A stretch of 64,000 bases of DNA from an uncultured Methylococcaceae bacterium (GTDB taxonomy: Bacteria > Pseudomonadota > Gammaproteobacteria > Methylococcales > Methylomonadaceae). The translations under genes and the position numbers were made by a program. Of the stretch, positions 1 through 9,285 are shown one piece after another. How positions within the stretch are numbered: position 1 is the stretch's first letter; each line of letters opens with the position of its first letter. The stretch lies in NCBI GenBank assembly GCA_903938485.1, contig CAJADF010000089.1, positions 30,847-94,846 of the forward strand, in the 5' to 3' direction. Under the pieces are notes generated by a model. That model was not told where the DNA came from and ran no database searches. It was given only the letters and a program-made list of their open reading frames with translations.

Positions 1-378
1 GTTTTGCATAAACAAATTGTTGTACTCAGTATTGTCACCACTAACGAACCGTATGTAGATGAAGCGCATTTACTTAAAATAAGAACCTTTGGTAAAACCC
101 GAGATTTTTATCGCGTTAAACTTTATTACGGTTTTAAACAGGATGCTGACGTGCGCAGAGCTTTAGAGCTTTGCGCAAAAGAAGGCTTAGTGATTAACCC
201 CAAACAAGCCTCGTTTTTTATCGGAAGTGAAGAAATTGCCTTCCGCAACAAAAGCCCCATGCCCAAATGGCGCAGGGGCTTATTTAGATTCTTATTCAAT
301 AACTCTTCTAGCGCCATCCATTTTTTTAAAATCCCAGTTGATCGCGTAGTTCAATTGGGTATTAGAATAGAGTTATAA
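1..378 (+). CDS. kup: Potassium transporter Kup, C-terminal part (truncated by window edge)
   Basis: Open from window start; C-terminal motifs 'VVLSIVTTNEPYV', 'FYRVKLYYGF', 'ALELCAKEGL', 'SFFIGSEEI', 'FFKIPVDRVVQLGIRIEL' resemble the Kup cytoplasmic tail. Confidence 0.8.
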   Translation, partial: VLHKQIVVLSIVTTNEPYVDEAHLLKIRTFGKTRDFYRVKLYYGFKQDADVRRALELCAKEGLVINPKQASFFIGSEEIAFRNKSPMPKWRRGLFRFLFNNSSSAIHFFKIPVDRVVQLGIRIEL

Positions 379-384
379 ACCCAA

Positions 385-1029
385 CTAATTAGTTTTTTGG
401 TATTTGTGTCGAATAAATTCAAGCACCGCCGGTAAAATTGATACCGCCACAATACCTAAAATTACAATAGAAAAATTAGTCTTAACCACTGGAATATTGC
501 CAAACAAATAGCCACCCGCCAAACAAATCGCTACCCAAGCCAAACCTCCAATGACATTAAACTGGATAAATCGCCGATAACCCATACTACCTATACCAGC
601 TACAAATGGCGCAAAGGTACGGATAATAGGTATAAATCGGGCAATGATGATTGTTTTAGCGCCGTATTTATTATAAAACTGATGCGTTTTCTCAATATGA
701 GCCTTATTAATGAACTTCAGCTTTTCATGATTCGTTAACTTGGGTCCCAAATAACGACCTAACTCATAATTGAATGTATCCCCAATTACTGCGGCTAACG
801 CTAAACTAACAAACAATATACCTATCGTCAGATCACCCTTTGCCGCAAAAGTACCCGCCGCAAATAACAAAGAATCACCCGGTAAAAAGGGCAGTACCAC
901 CAAACCAGTTTCACAAAACACAATCAAAAATAACAAGGCGTAAGTAACTGTGCCATAGTTTTGGATGATGTCACTGAGATAATGATCCAAGTGCAAAAAT
1001 ATATTAAGTAGTTCAGTCAGATGTTGCAT
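385..1029 (-). CDS. DedA family membrane protein
   Basis: 214 aa; 'FLPGDSLLFAAGTFAAKG' and 'RFIPIIRTFAPFVAGIGSMGYRRF' are DedA/SNARE-associated motifs. Confidence 0.88.
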   Translation of the reverse strand: MQHLTELLNIFLHLDHYLSDIIQNYGTVTYALLFLIVFCETGLVVLPFLPGDSLLFAAGTFAAKGDLTIGILFVSLALAAVIGDTFNYELGRYLGPKLTNHEKLKFINKAHIEKTHQFYNKYGAKTIIIARFIPIIRTFAPFVAGIGSMGYRRFIQFNVIGGLAWVAICLAGGYLFGNIPVVKTNFSIVILGIVAVSILPAVLEFIRHKYQKTN

Positions 1030-1085
1030 AAAGTCCTAAGGATGAAATATGTTTGATGTGGGTATTTAACCTTATTATCAGGCAT

Positions 1086-1117
1086 AAAAAAAGGCCGGAT
1101 TGCTCCGACCTTTTTTA
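1086..1117 (-). terminator. Intrinsic terminator downstream of htpG
   Basis: AAAAAAAGGCCGGATTGCTCCGACCTTTTTT hairpin with flanking A/T runs. Confidence 0.7.
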
Positions 1118-1128
1118 AGTTTAACCGT

Positions 1129-3084
1129 TTACTTTAATAAACCTTGCAATAAACCATTTAACTTATGTACAAACGCCGCGGGATCTTCTAAATGCCCACC
1201 TTCACTTAAGATAGCTTGGTCAAACAAGATATGGCTTAAGTCTGCAAAACGGGTATCGTCTTGTTCTGCTTTTAATTTAACCACTAAAGGATGCGTAGGA
1301 TTAATCTCAAAGACCGGTTTTTTACCACCGAAGCCCATAGATTGTCCGGCTTCCTTCATAATGCGTTCCATGTTTAAACTCATGCCGTATACATCCGCCA
1401 CCAAACACGCAGGTGATTCTGTTAAACGATGACTCAAACGGACTTCACTGACTTTATCTACTAACACTTCTTTAATTTGCGTTAATACGGATTCAAAGTC
1501 TTTAGTCACTTCTTCTTGCTGGGCTTTTTCTTCTTCGGTATCCGCTAAGTCACCTAGGTTTAAATCACCTTTAGCTACCGACTGTAAATGCTTACCATCA
1601 AATTCATCTAAGTTAGACACCAACCATTCATCAATACGGTCAGATAGTAATAAAACTTCGATACCTTTTTTACGGAAGATTTCTAAATGCGGACTGTTTT
1701 TAGCGGCTGAGAAACTATCCGCTGTTACATAATAAATGTTGTCTTGACCTTCTTTCATACGACTGACGTAATCTTCTAAAGACACAGATTGTTTGTCAGT
1801 ATCATTATGGGTAGAAGCGAAGCGTAATAACTTGGCCACACGATCTTTATTGGCATGATCTTCGATAGGGCCTTCTTTAATCACATTACCGAATTGTGCC
1901 CAGAAAGTTTCATATTTCTCAGCTTCATTTTTAGCCAAGTTTTCTAACATGCCCAAGACTTTTTTAACGGCACCCGATTTAATCGCACTGATTTGTTTGC
2001 TTTGTTGCAGAATTTCTCTAGATACGTTTAAAGGTAAAGAGTTTGCATCAATAATACCTCTGATAAAACGCAAATAACGCGGCATTAATTGCTCTGCATC
2101 ATCCGTGATAAACACTTTACGAATGTAGAGTTTTACACCGTGTTTTGCATCTCTATCCCACAAATCAAAAGGTGCACGCGCAGGGGTGTAAAGCAATAAA
2201 GTGTACTCGTTAGTACCTTCTACTTTACTGTGGACAAATGTTAGAGGGTTTTGGAAATCATGACCTACGTGTTTATAAAATTCGTTGTAATCTTCATCAC
2301 TAATATCTTGACGAGATTTAGTCCATAACGCAGAAGCACTATTAATAGTTTCTTCTTCAATGGCTGCTACTGGTTTTTCAGTTTTTTCTACGCCCTCTTC
2401 CGCTTCGTCTTCATCATCATCATAAGAAGGTTCTGGTTCTTTATCCATAATGATAGGTAAAGAAATATGATCTGAGAATTTTCTAACGATAGAACGGATA
2501 CGGTAACCGTCTAAAAACTCTAATTCAGCTTCTTTTAAATGTAGAACGATTTCAGTACCGCGAGTCGCTTTTTCAACAGCTTCGATGGTGTAATCACCCT
2601 CACCTGCAGATTCCCAACGTGTTGCTTGAGATTTATCAGCACCCGCTTTACGGGTGGTTAAAGTGACTTTATCAGCAACAATAAATGCTGAGTAGAAACC
2701 TACCCCAAATTGACCAATTAACTCGCTGTCTTTAGCTTGCTCACCGGTTAAGGCTTCAAAAAATTGTTTAGTACCTGATTTTGCGATAGTACCGATATGT
2801 TCTTGTACTTCGGCACGGGTCATACCAATACCATTATCGATAATGCTGACGGTTTTTTTATCTTTATCGAACTCAATGCGAATTTTTAACTCGCTATCAC
2901 CTTCGTATAAAGCATCATTTGATAGTGCTTCAAAACGGAGTTTATCGGCTGCGTCAGACGCGTTAGAGATTAATTCTCTAAGGAAGATTTCCTTGTTACT
3001 GTACAAGGAGTGAATCATTAAATGTAAGAGGTGTTTTACTTCAGTTTGAAAACCAAGCGTTTCTTTTTTTGTTTCAACAGTCAC
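1129..3084 (-). CDS. htpG: Molecular chaperone HtpG (Hsp90)
   Basis: 651 aa; '[25 protein letters not shown]', '[15 protein letters not shown]' are canonical Hsp90. Confidence 0.97.
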   Translation of the reverse strand: MTVETKKETLGFQTEVKHLLHLMIHSLYSNKEIFLRELISNASDAADKLRFEALSNDALYEGDSELKIRIEFDKDKKTVSIIDNGIGMTRAEVQEHIGTIAKSGTKQFFEALTGEQAKDSELIGQFGVGFYSAFIVADKVTLTTRKAGADKSQATRWESAGEGDYTIEAVEKATRGTEIVLHLKEAELEFLDGYRIRSIVRKFSDHISLPIIMDKEPEPSYDDDEDEAEEGVEKTEKPVAAIEEETINSASALWTKSRQDISDEDYNEFYKHVGHDFQNPLTFVHSKVEGTNEYTLLLYTPARAPFDLWDRDAKHGVKLYIRKVFITDDAEQLMPRYLRFIRGIIDANSLPLNVSREILQQSKQISAIKSGAVKKVLGMLENLAKNEAEKYETFWAQFGNVIKEGPIEDHANKDRVAKLLRFASTHNDTDKQSVSLEDYVSRMKEGQDNIYYVTADSFSAAKNSPHLEIFRKKGIEVLLLSDRIDEWLVSNLDEFDGKHLQSVAKGDLNLGDLADTEEEKAQQEEVTKDFESVLTQIKEVLVDKVSEVRLSHRLTESPACLVADVYGMSLNMERIMKEAGQSMGFGGKKPVFEINPTHPLVVKLKAEQDDTRFADLSHILFDQAILSEGGHLEDPAAFVHKLNGLLQGLLK

Positions 3085-3159
3085 AATAGTAGTCCTTAAT
3101 AGTGGTTAAAAAAATATTTCTCACTATGTGGGGACGCCAATTTATTTTTCAAGTGTGAT

Positions 3160-5742
3160 TTATTTACTAAAGATACCTTGCCAGCCGCCAGAAATAATTC
3201 GCGCGATCTGCATCAGAATAAACGGCACAGACAAACCGGCTGGCGCAGCTAGATAACGTGGATGCCATTGAGGTGAGAATTTAGCTTTATAGGCATACAA
3301 ACCTTCAAAGTTATAAAAGTGTTCGCCATGTTTAAACAAGGTAGCGCCCAGTTTATTCCAAAGCGGCGCTAAGGGTCGATTATCTAAGCCCGCCAAAGGT
3401 GCCATACCTAAACAAAACCAATGATAATTTTCAGCTTTTCCCCATAACATCAGTTCTGCAAACAAATAATCCATTATACCGTTAGGGCTATCAGGATCGT
3501 AACGCATCAAATCAATCGATAACTCCGCATTATCCTTAGTCAACCAAATATTAGCGAACGCTTTAATGTTGCCCGCCTCATCCTTAATAACCGCCACATC
3601 ACAATTCTTTATATAAGACTCTGCAAAAAAACCGATAGAAAAACACTTTTCACGGGTGTTTTTATTAGCTAACCACGCATCAGAAATTTGACGTAACTGT
3701 GGCAACGCATTTTCAACCTCAAGACCTGTTAAAATTCCAAACGGATATCCTAATCGACTAAATTTATTGACCGCACTCCGTTGATTCTCTCGTAACTTGC
3801 CTTGCAAGCTAAAAGTCGTTAAATCCACAAAGGCTTCTTCGCCGAGCTTAAACATTGATAAGCCAAGATCAAGATAAGCAGGTAACCATTCCTCACTGGT
3901 TTGATAAAAAACGGCCTTAGCACTGTATCGATCTGCATGTTCTAAAAAGGCGTATAGCAACGCCTCAATCGAAGCCTTATTACCCACTGGATTTCCCATG
4001 GCTATCCAAAATTGCGCGGTGATGGCATACATAATAAAAGCATCACGCGCCTCATTCCAAAACAGATATTTATCACCTAATAAGGCTAAATAACCTTGGG
4101 TCTCACTGCTTTCCATGACAATTTCTTTAACTCTTTCTATATCAACAGCCGATGGCTTTACATGAGATTTAGGCGGAGCGACACTTAATAGATAAGATAA
4201 GCCATAGGCTAACAGCACGATTGCCATCAATAATAAGGCGCGCTGAAAGCGCGGGGCATTACCCTCATAAGAAAACTGCCACCATAACTCGTGTGAGAAT
4301 GCCAAATCTCGATAAGAGAAAAACCCTAACCATACACAGCCGACTAACACCATAGTAACTGTTGCTAACCAACTCATGGAATAAGGCAAATGTAACAACG
4401 AAGACTGGCGTTGAAAATGTGCCTTAGTCGGTAGCATCATCAATAAAATAATACTGAGCACGATAGCCTCGTGCCAATCAAAACCTTTCAATAAAGCCGA
4501 CAAAATACCTACACTTAATAAGCCTATACTGCCATACCAAGCGGCATCTATCTTTAACCAAATGCCTCTAGCCAACAATAGTAATAAAATGCCTACTAAA
4601 CTGCCTGTTAAATGTGACACTTCTATAATCGGTAAAGGCACAACATCTCGCATTACGGCACTCATTTCTGGATTAGTAGGAATCGAGCCTGAAACCAATA
4701 AAACGCCACCCGCAAATAACAATAATAAGGCATACAACTGTGGCACAATAGCCGCTAACAGTTTTTGCAACGCATCAGCACCGGTGCTTAACAGCTCCCG
4801 CCGGCTATAAACCTCATAACTGATTAAGCTAACCCCAGCCAACAATAAGGGTAAGAAATAATAAATAACCCGATATAACAGCAAAGCGCCAATTAACACT
4901 AAATGCTGATCTTTGACGGCGACATCTTGCATTAATAGTAAAAATACACCCTCAAACACCCCTATTCCCCCCGGCACTTGACTGATGACGCCCATGACTT
5001 GAGCCACAACGAACACCACCACAAAGGCACTAAAGCCAATATGTACTTTACCGACCAACAACACCCAGAGCACTAAAGAAGAAAGTACGACATCTAAACT
5101 AGCAATCAGCGTTTGCCAGACAGCGATAGTCGGGGAAGGAAAATTAAACTCGAAACCTTTTATTAAGATAGGTTTGCGCCAAAGTAAAACGACCGCCCAA
5201 TAAACCAACAAAGTTGCGCTACAAATTAGACTCACCCAATGCAGGGCTTGAGGCGCAGGTACTTTGCTAGGCAAATAATAAGGTAAAACCAAACTACCGA
5301 CTAAACCCAAAGTCATCGCACCCAGCAAATAAGTCAGGGTTTGGAATAAGGAGATTTTTAAAATATCCCAGCCGGGCACCCCCCATTTCGAATAAAACCG
5401 ATAGCGAATAGAACCACCCGCCGCCCAAGCATGTCCGGTATTATTACTAATCGCATAACTTAATAAGGCGGCTGCCATCATTTTAAACAAGGGGATTTTC
5501 GTATGCCTCGTATAGCGCAAAGCCAGCCAATCATAACCCGCCAGCACCCAATAATTAATAATCGTCAGTAACACGGCTAAAAGCAGAATAAGCACAGGCG
5601 TTGCTTTTAAAGACGCCATAATCTCGCTTACTTCATGTAGATTAATTTGCCTACGCACGATATACAAGGCGACGGTAAATAAAATGACGGGTAATAGCTG
5701 CGCTACTTTATGGACAATCCGAGTTAATCTTTCTTGACTCAT
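3160..5742 (-). CDS. mprF: Bifunctional lysylphosphatidylglycerol flippase/synthetase MprF
   Basis: 860 aa; N-terminal multi-TM flippase region ('QVPGGIGVFEGVFLLL') plus C-terminal DUF2156 acyltransferase-like domain. Confidence 0.88.
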   Translation of the reverse strand: MSQERLTRIVHKVAQLLPVILFTVALYIVRRQINLHEVSEIMASLKATPVLILLLAVLLTIINYWVLAGYDWLALRYTRHTKIPLFKMMAAALLSYAISNNTGHAWAAGGSIRYRFYSKWGVPGWDILKISLFQTLTYLLGAMTLGLVGSLVLPYYLPSKVPAPQALHWVSLICSATLLVYWAVVLLWRKPILIKGFEFNFPSPTIAVWQTLIASLDVVLSSLVLWVLLVGKVHIGFSAFVVVFVVAQVMGVISQVPGGIGVFEGVFLLLMQDVAVKDQHLVLIGALLLYRVIYYFLPLLLAGVSLISYEVYSRRELLSTGADALQKLLAAIVPQLYALLLLFAGGVLLVSGSIPTNPEMSAVMRDVVPLPIIEVSHLTGSLVGILLLLLARGIWLKIDAAWYGSIGLLSVGILSALLKGFDWHEAIVLSIILLMMLPTKAHFQRQSSLLHLPYSMSWLATVTMVLVGCVWLGFFSYRDLAFSHELWWQFSYEGNAPRFQRALLLMAIVLLAYGLSYLLSVAPPKSHVKPSAVDIERVKEIVMESSETQGYLALLGDKYLFWNEARDAFIMYAITAQFWIAMGNPVGNKASIEALLYAFLEHADRYSAKAVFYQTSEEWLPAYLDLGLSMFKLGEEAFVDLTTFSLQGKLRENQRSAVNKFSRLGYPFGILTGLEVENALPQLRQISDAWLANKNTREKCFSIGFFAESYIKNCDVAVIKDEAGNIKAFANIWLTKDNAELSIDLMRYDPDSPNGIMDYLFAELMLWGKAENYHWFCLGMAPLAGLDNRPLAPLWNKLGATLFKHGEHFYNFEGLYAYKAKFSPQWHPRYLAAPAGLSVPFILMQIARIISGGWQGIFSK

Positions 5743-5765
5743 AATAGTGTTTTAGGTGGTTAACT

Positions 5766-7103
5766 TTATTGAATAGCTTTCTGTTGATAAACAGCCAAAA
5801 TTTGCCGAGTCAGCTTAGGATAATCTTGATCAAAATGATGTCCGCCCGGCAATTCTAAGACTTTAGCATCGGTGTTATATAAATCCAGACAAGCTGTTTC
5901 GGTTTTTTCTTCTCGACCATAAATACATAAGATTTTATCTTTAGGTATCTTAACTAACTCGGGTTCCAAGACTAATTCCCCTGAGCTTTGCCCTAACCAA
6001 CCTGAGACATGAATCTCAAAATCTGCCGACTTGGCTAAAGCAATTAATACCAATAATGACACACTGTTTTTATCCGCCTCAGGTAAGCGGTTATATAGAA
6101 CCGGCAATATGTCGGCGCCAAAGGAATAACCCGTCAATACAAACTGCTTAACATGCCAATGCTTACGATAATAAGTCAAAGTGGCAGATAAATCCGCCGC
6201 CGCTTGTTCCGGTGTTTTATGCCCCCAAAAGTAGCGCAACACATCGACACCCACTACCGGATAATTTAAAGCGGCCATTTCACCCGCTATGGTTCTGTCC
6301 AAATCTCGCCAACCGCCATCTCCTGAATAAAATAAGGTCACGGTATCAACCGTGTTTTTTACTGGTACTTCTACTACAGGCATAGGCGGTGCATATGCAT
6401 TTATAGGCGTTGTTAACGCAGAAAGTAATAAAGAATCCAGTGGTGTATCGTAAGGTGCAATTTGTGTGTTTACATTACCCAAAGCTTTAATAAACACGCC
6501 GGTTTCTGCATCAGGCTGATCCGACCATAACACTTGCCAGTCTTTATGGGGAACAATCGAAAGGTTTTCACTGTGTGAACTGAATTGCTTTGCCAAATTA
6601 GAGCATAACACTAAATCTTTCGGTAATTTGACATTAAAACCTATCGAGACATAACTAATAGCCTCAGCATATTGCGTTTGAGAACCTAAAAACGGTAACA
6701 GAGCACCTTCCGCGATACCAGCCAGCATAGAGTTTTGGTTTCCTGAATTCGGTAGGGCTTTAGTGATTGAATCAACCAAAGTAGAGAGCCATTCGGTTGT
6801 TAAACATTGTCCTGTTTGGGCAGTAAACTTGTTAAAAACGACTGATGTATCAATTAATGCTAGAGTATCACCCGTTACGGCCAATTTTTGTTGTAGAGAT
6901 TCACTCGGATAGGTCTTAAAATCCACAAACGCAATCACTAATCTTTTAGCTCCCCATAACGGTTGCGCTATATTTATCGACCCTAAAGCCTCGGTTTGGA
7001 TGGTTTTAGTAAAGACAGGCGGCTTAAGATAAGCTAGGTCAACAAGGCCAATGATGATGAAGCTGCACAATAAAGCAATAGAGATTGAAGTTTTAAGTTT
7101 CAT
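5766..7103 (-). CDS. AcvB/VirJ family protein (alpha/beta hydrolase, putative aminoacyl-PG hydrolase)
   Basis: 445 aa; 'FYSGDGGWRDLDRTIAGEMAALNYPVVGVDVLRYFW' and 'LTGYSFGADILPVLYNRLP' are VirJ/AcvB signatures; directly downstream of mprF. Confidence 0.85.
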   Translation of the reverse strand: MKLKTSISIALLCSFIIIGLVDLAYLKPPVFTKTIQTEALGSINIAQPLWGAKRLVIAFVDFKTYPSESLQQKLAVTGDTLALIDTSVVFNKFTAQTGQCLTTEWLSTLVDSITKALPNSGNQNSMLAGIAEGALLPFLGSQTQYAEAISYVSIGFNVKLPKDLVLCSNLAKQFSSHSENLSIVPHKDWQVLWSDQPDAETGVFIKALGNVNTQIAPYDTPLDSLLLSALTTPINAYAPPMPVVEVPVKNTVDTVTLFYSGDGGWRDLDRTIAGEMAALNYPVVGVDVLRYFWGHKTPEQAAADLSATLTYYRKHWHVKQFVLTGYSFGADILPVLYNRLPEADKNSVSLLVLIALAKSADFEIHVSGWLGQSSGELVLEPELVKIPKDKILCIYGREEKTETACLDLYNTDAKVLELPGGHHFDQDYPKLTRQILAVYQQKAIQ

Positions 7104-7146
7104 GAGCTGTTTACCAAATAAAAGAACATTTAAAACGCTCGCAGCC

Positions 7147-8055
7147 TTAAGGCTGTGGCTTAATATTTAAAAACTCCGCTATTAAATTATTAAGTTCATC
7201 AGCATGAGTAATCGGTGCCGCGTGTCCAGCGACTGGAATTATTGCTAAACGCCCCGCCGCCAATTTCTGCGCTAACTCCCGAGAATGCCCTAGGTCAATA
7301 ATATCATTCTCACCCACTACCACTAAAGTGGGTGCAATAATAGCAGACAGATGGGTATGAGTCATTTGCGGTGCTTTGTGCCAAAGCTCATTAATTTCGG
7401 CTTCTAATTCGGCGTGTTTTTCACCAGCGCCTGACCACCAACTTCTGAACTTGTCTTTAATGGTTCTAAAAATAGTTCCATAGGCATAATTTTGGGTGCT
7501 ATCAGCTTCAAGTATAACGCCAGAAGGATGAAAATTAGCACTGATCGCCACGATTTTTTCTACCCTTTCGGGCGCATGTAAACCCAATAGTAACGCGATA
7601 ATGCCACCATCACTCCAACCCACAATATCGGTGCGCTGAATCCCTAATTTATCCAGCACTTGTAAAGTGTCTTCTGCGAAAATTTCGTAACTCAGTTTTG
7701 CATCACCATGCGTGGAATACCCATGTCCACGAGTATCAATTAAGATCACTTGCCGACCCGAATCGACCAGCCAAGGTACCTGAGAAAACCAACTGAGTTT
7801 ATTACTTAAACCACCATGCAATAGTAAAATCGGAGCGCCGTATCCATACGATACATAATGAATATGAGCACCCTGATAATCAATACTACCCATTTGCGCT
7901 TTAATCGGTGAGGTAAACTTCCAAACCAAATAATGTAACGCATTAACTGACATAGGCTTAAGCACGTAAAAAACTGATAACACTAGCACTAATGCGCCTA
8001 TTGATAATTTAAAAGACCAAGATTTCATTTTATAAAAAAGATAAACAATCAACAC
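7147..8055 (-). CDS. Alpha/beta hydrolase
   Basis: 302 aa; 'ILLLHGGLSNKLSWF', 'VGWSDGGIIALLLG', catalytic His region 'VAGHAAPITHADE'. Confidence 0.82.
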   Translation of the reverse strand: MLIVYLFYKMKSWSFKLSIGALVLVLSVFYVLKPMSVNALHYLVWKFTSPIKAQMGSIDYQGAHIHYVSYGYGAPILLLHGGLSNKLSWFSQVPWLVDSGRQVILIDTRGHGYSTHGDAKLSYEIFAEDTLQVLDKLGIQRTDIVGWSDGGIIALLLGLHAPERVEKIVAISANFHPSGVILEADSTQNYAYGTIFRTIKDKFRSWWSGAGEKHAELEAEINELWHKAPQMTHTHLSAIIAPTLVVVGENDIIDLGHSRELAQKLAAGRLAIIPVAGHAAPITHADELNNLIAEFLNIKPQP

Positions 8056-8149
8056 CCATATTAGTTACAAAAGAAACCATGTCAACGCTTATTTGAACTC
8101 AAATCCTGTGTGCTGTAATCTATTAGGTTAGCAAATAAATTTAAATATA

Positions 8150-8290
8150 ATGCCAACAATTTTAAGGATTGGTAATTTCCGCTTCCACTATTATTCAAAT
8201 GAAGGAAATGAACCTGCCCATATTCATATTCGCCATGCTGATGGCGAATGTAAGTTTTGGTTTGATCCTATCATTTTGGCAAGTAATAAA
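8150..8290 (+). pseudogene. Truncated DUF4160 family gene
   Basis: 'MPTILRIGNFRFHYYSNEGNEPAHIHIRHADGECKFWFDPIILASNKGI' matches the DUF4160 N-terminus; reading then runs into mprF-like sequence. Confidence 0.7.
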
Positions 8291-8503
8291 GGCATCGCGC
8301 CTCATTCCAGAACAAATATTTATCACCTAACACGACTAAATAACCTTGGGTTTCAATGCTTTCCATGACAATTTCTTTAATTCTTTCTATATCAACAGAC
8401 GATGCCTTTACATGAGATTTAGGCGGGGCAAGACTTAATAGATAAGCCATAGGCCAATAGCACGATTGCCATCAATAATAAGGAATACAACTGTGGCATA
8501 AAG
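8288..8503 (-). pseudogene. Partial, internally deleted copy of mprF
   Basis: Closely similar to window positions ~4034-4238 joined to ~4719-4752 (e.g. 'cgcctcattcca(a/g)aaca(g/a)atatttatcacctaa', 'gctttccatgacaatttctttaa(c/t)tctttctatatcaacag'). Confidence 0.85.
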
Positions 8504-8730
8504 GTTACTGTTATAACAACCTAGCTTAATGGATTTTTATGCGTTGATGAGTGTATCTGAAACTAGAACAAATCTGCTCTAAACATTGGTAATGCTATTA
8601 GATCTGATGATGCCTTAAGCGCACCTAAAATGGCCGTAAATTCAAACACCTAACCAGAAAAAATTGGCTATTTGTACCAGATCGCGTCGGTGGTGAGTTT
8701 ATGTCCAGAACTAACGTTAATTAGTCAGCT

Positions 8731-8823
8731 GATATTACCCCCATAACCGTTGACCAAGATCAAAGTATTAACTTAGTAGGGATTATTGCTGGTGATATTG
8801 ATAGCAGTTGGGTGGGAGAATAA
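8731..8823 (+). pseudogene. 3' relic of a dockerin-like protein gene
   Basis: Translates to 'ADITPITVDQDQSINLVGIIAGDIDSSWVGE*', a dockerin-type I-like C-terminal tail, with no intact upstream ORF. Confidence 0.45.
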
Positions 8824-8878
8824 AGTCCAATCTAAATAAGTTTTACCCATGCCCATTTAATTGTTAAAAAAATATTAT

Positions 8879-9213
8879 GCTTGCCAATGAATTGCTTATC
8901 AGTTATAAATGCGCCATAAAATGTTAAATCTATTTATTAAAAAACAGGTTCATTGACTATGGCAATTATTAAACAACCCTCCAGAGTAACGACAAGTGCT
9001 GATATCTTTGATCCATTGGGCATCATTAATGGCGTCAATAATTATTTTGCAGATGGATTGGCAGGGCTTGATATAGTTGATGCTACAACTAGCCACAGCC
9101 ATGGTGTTTCTGATTTCTTAAGCCAATGGGTCCCACCTATCACTCAGATGGATCGGTGGGTTTCGGCTTAAGGGTTGGTATGTGGTGATGTTAATGGTAA
9201 TTGGGTCGTTTGA
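8879..9213 (+). pseudogene. Truncated 5' copy (promoter region plus N-terminus) of the RTX-like gene at 12795, joined to a dockerin-like tail
   Basis: ORF 8953-9171 N-terminus 'IIKQPSR(V/L)TTSADIFDPL.IINGxNNYFADGLAGLDIVDAT' parallels 12795-16277; upstream DNA is also duplicated (8879-8958 vs ~12718-12800); after stop 9169-9171 the same frame reads 'CGDVNGNWVV*'. Confidence 0.75.
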
Positions 9214-9285
9214 TTTTGAAGAGATGATTCAAATCAATAAGAAATACATAGTTATAAAATATATAAATAAATCAAGGAATTAAAC

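Noticed and set aside
1100-1432. 110-aa plus-strand ORF antisense to htpG
   Set aside because: Fully within the strongly supported htpG 3' end
8150-8368. 72-aa DUF4160 ORF as a functional gene
   Set aside because: Only the N-terminal part matches; the remainder is antisense mprF relic
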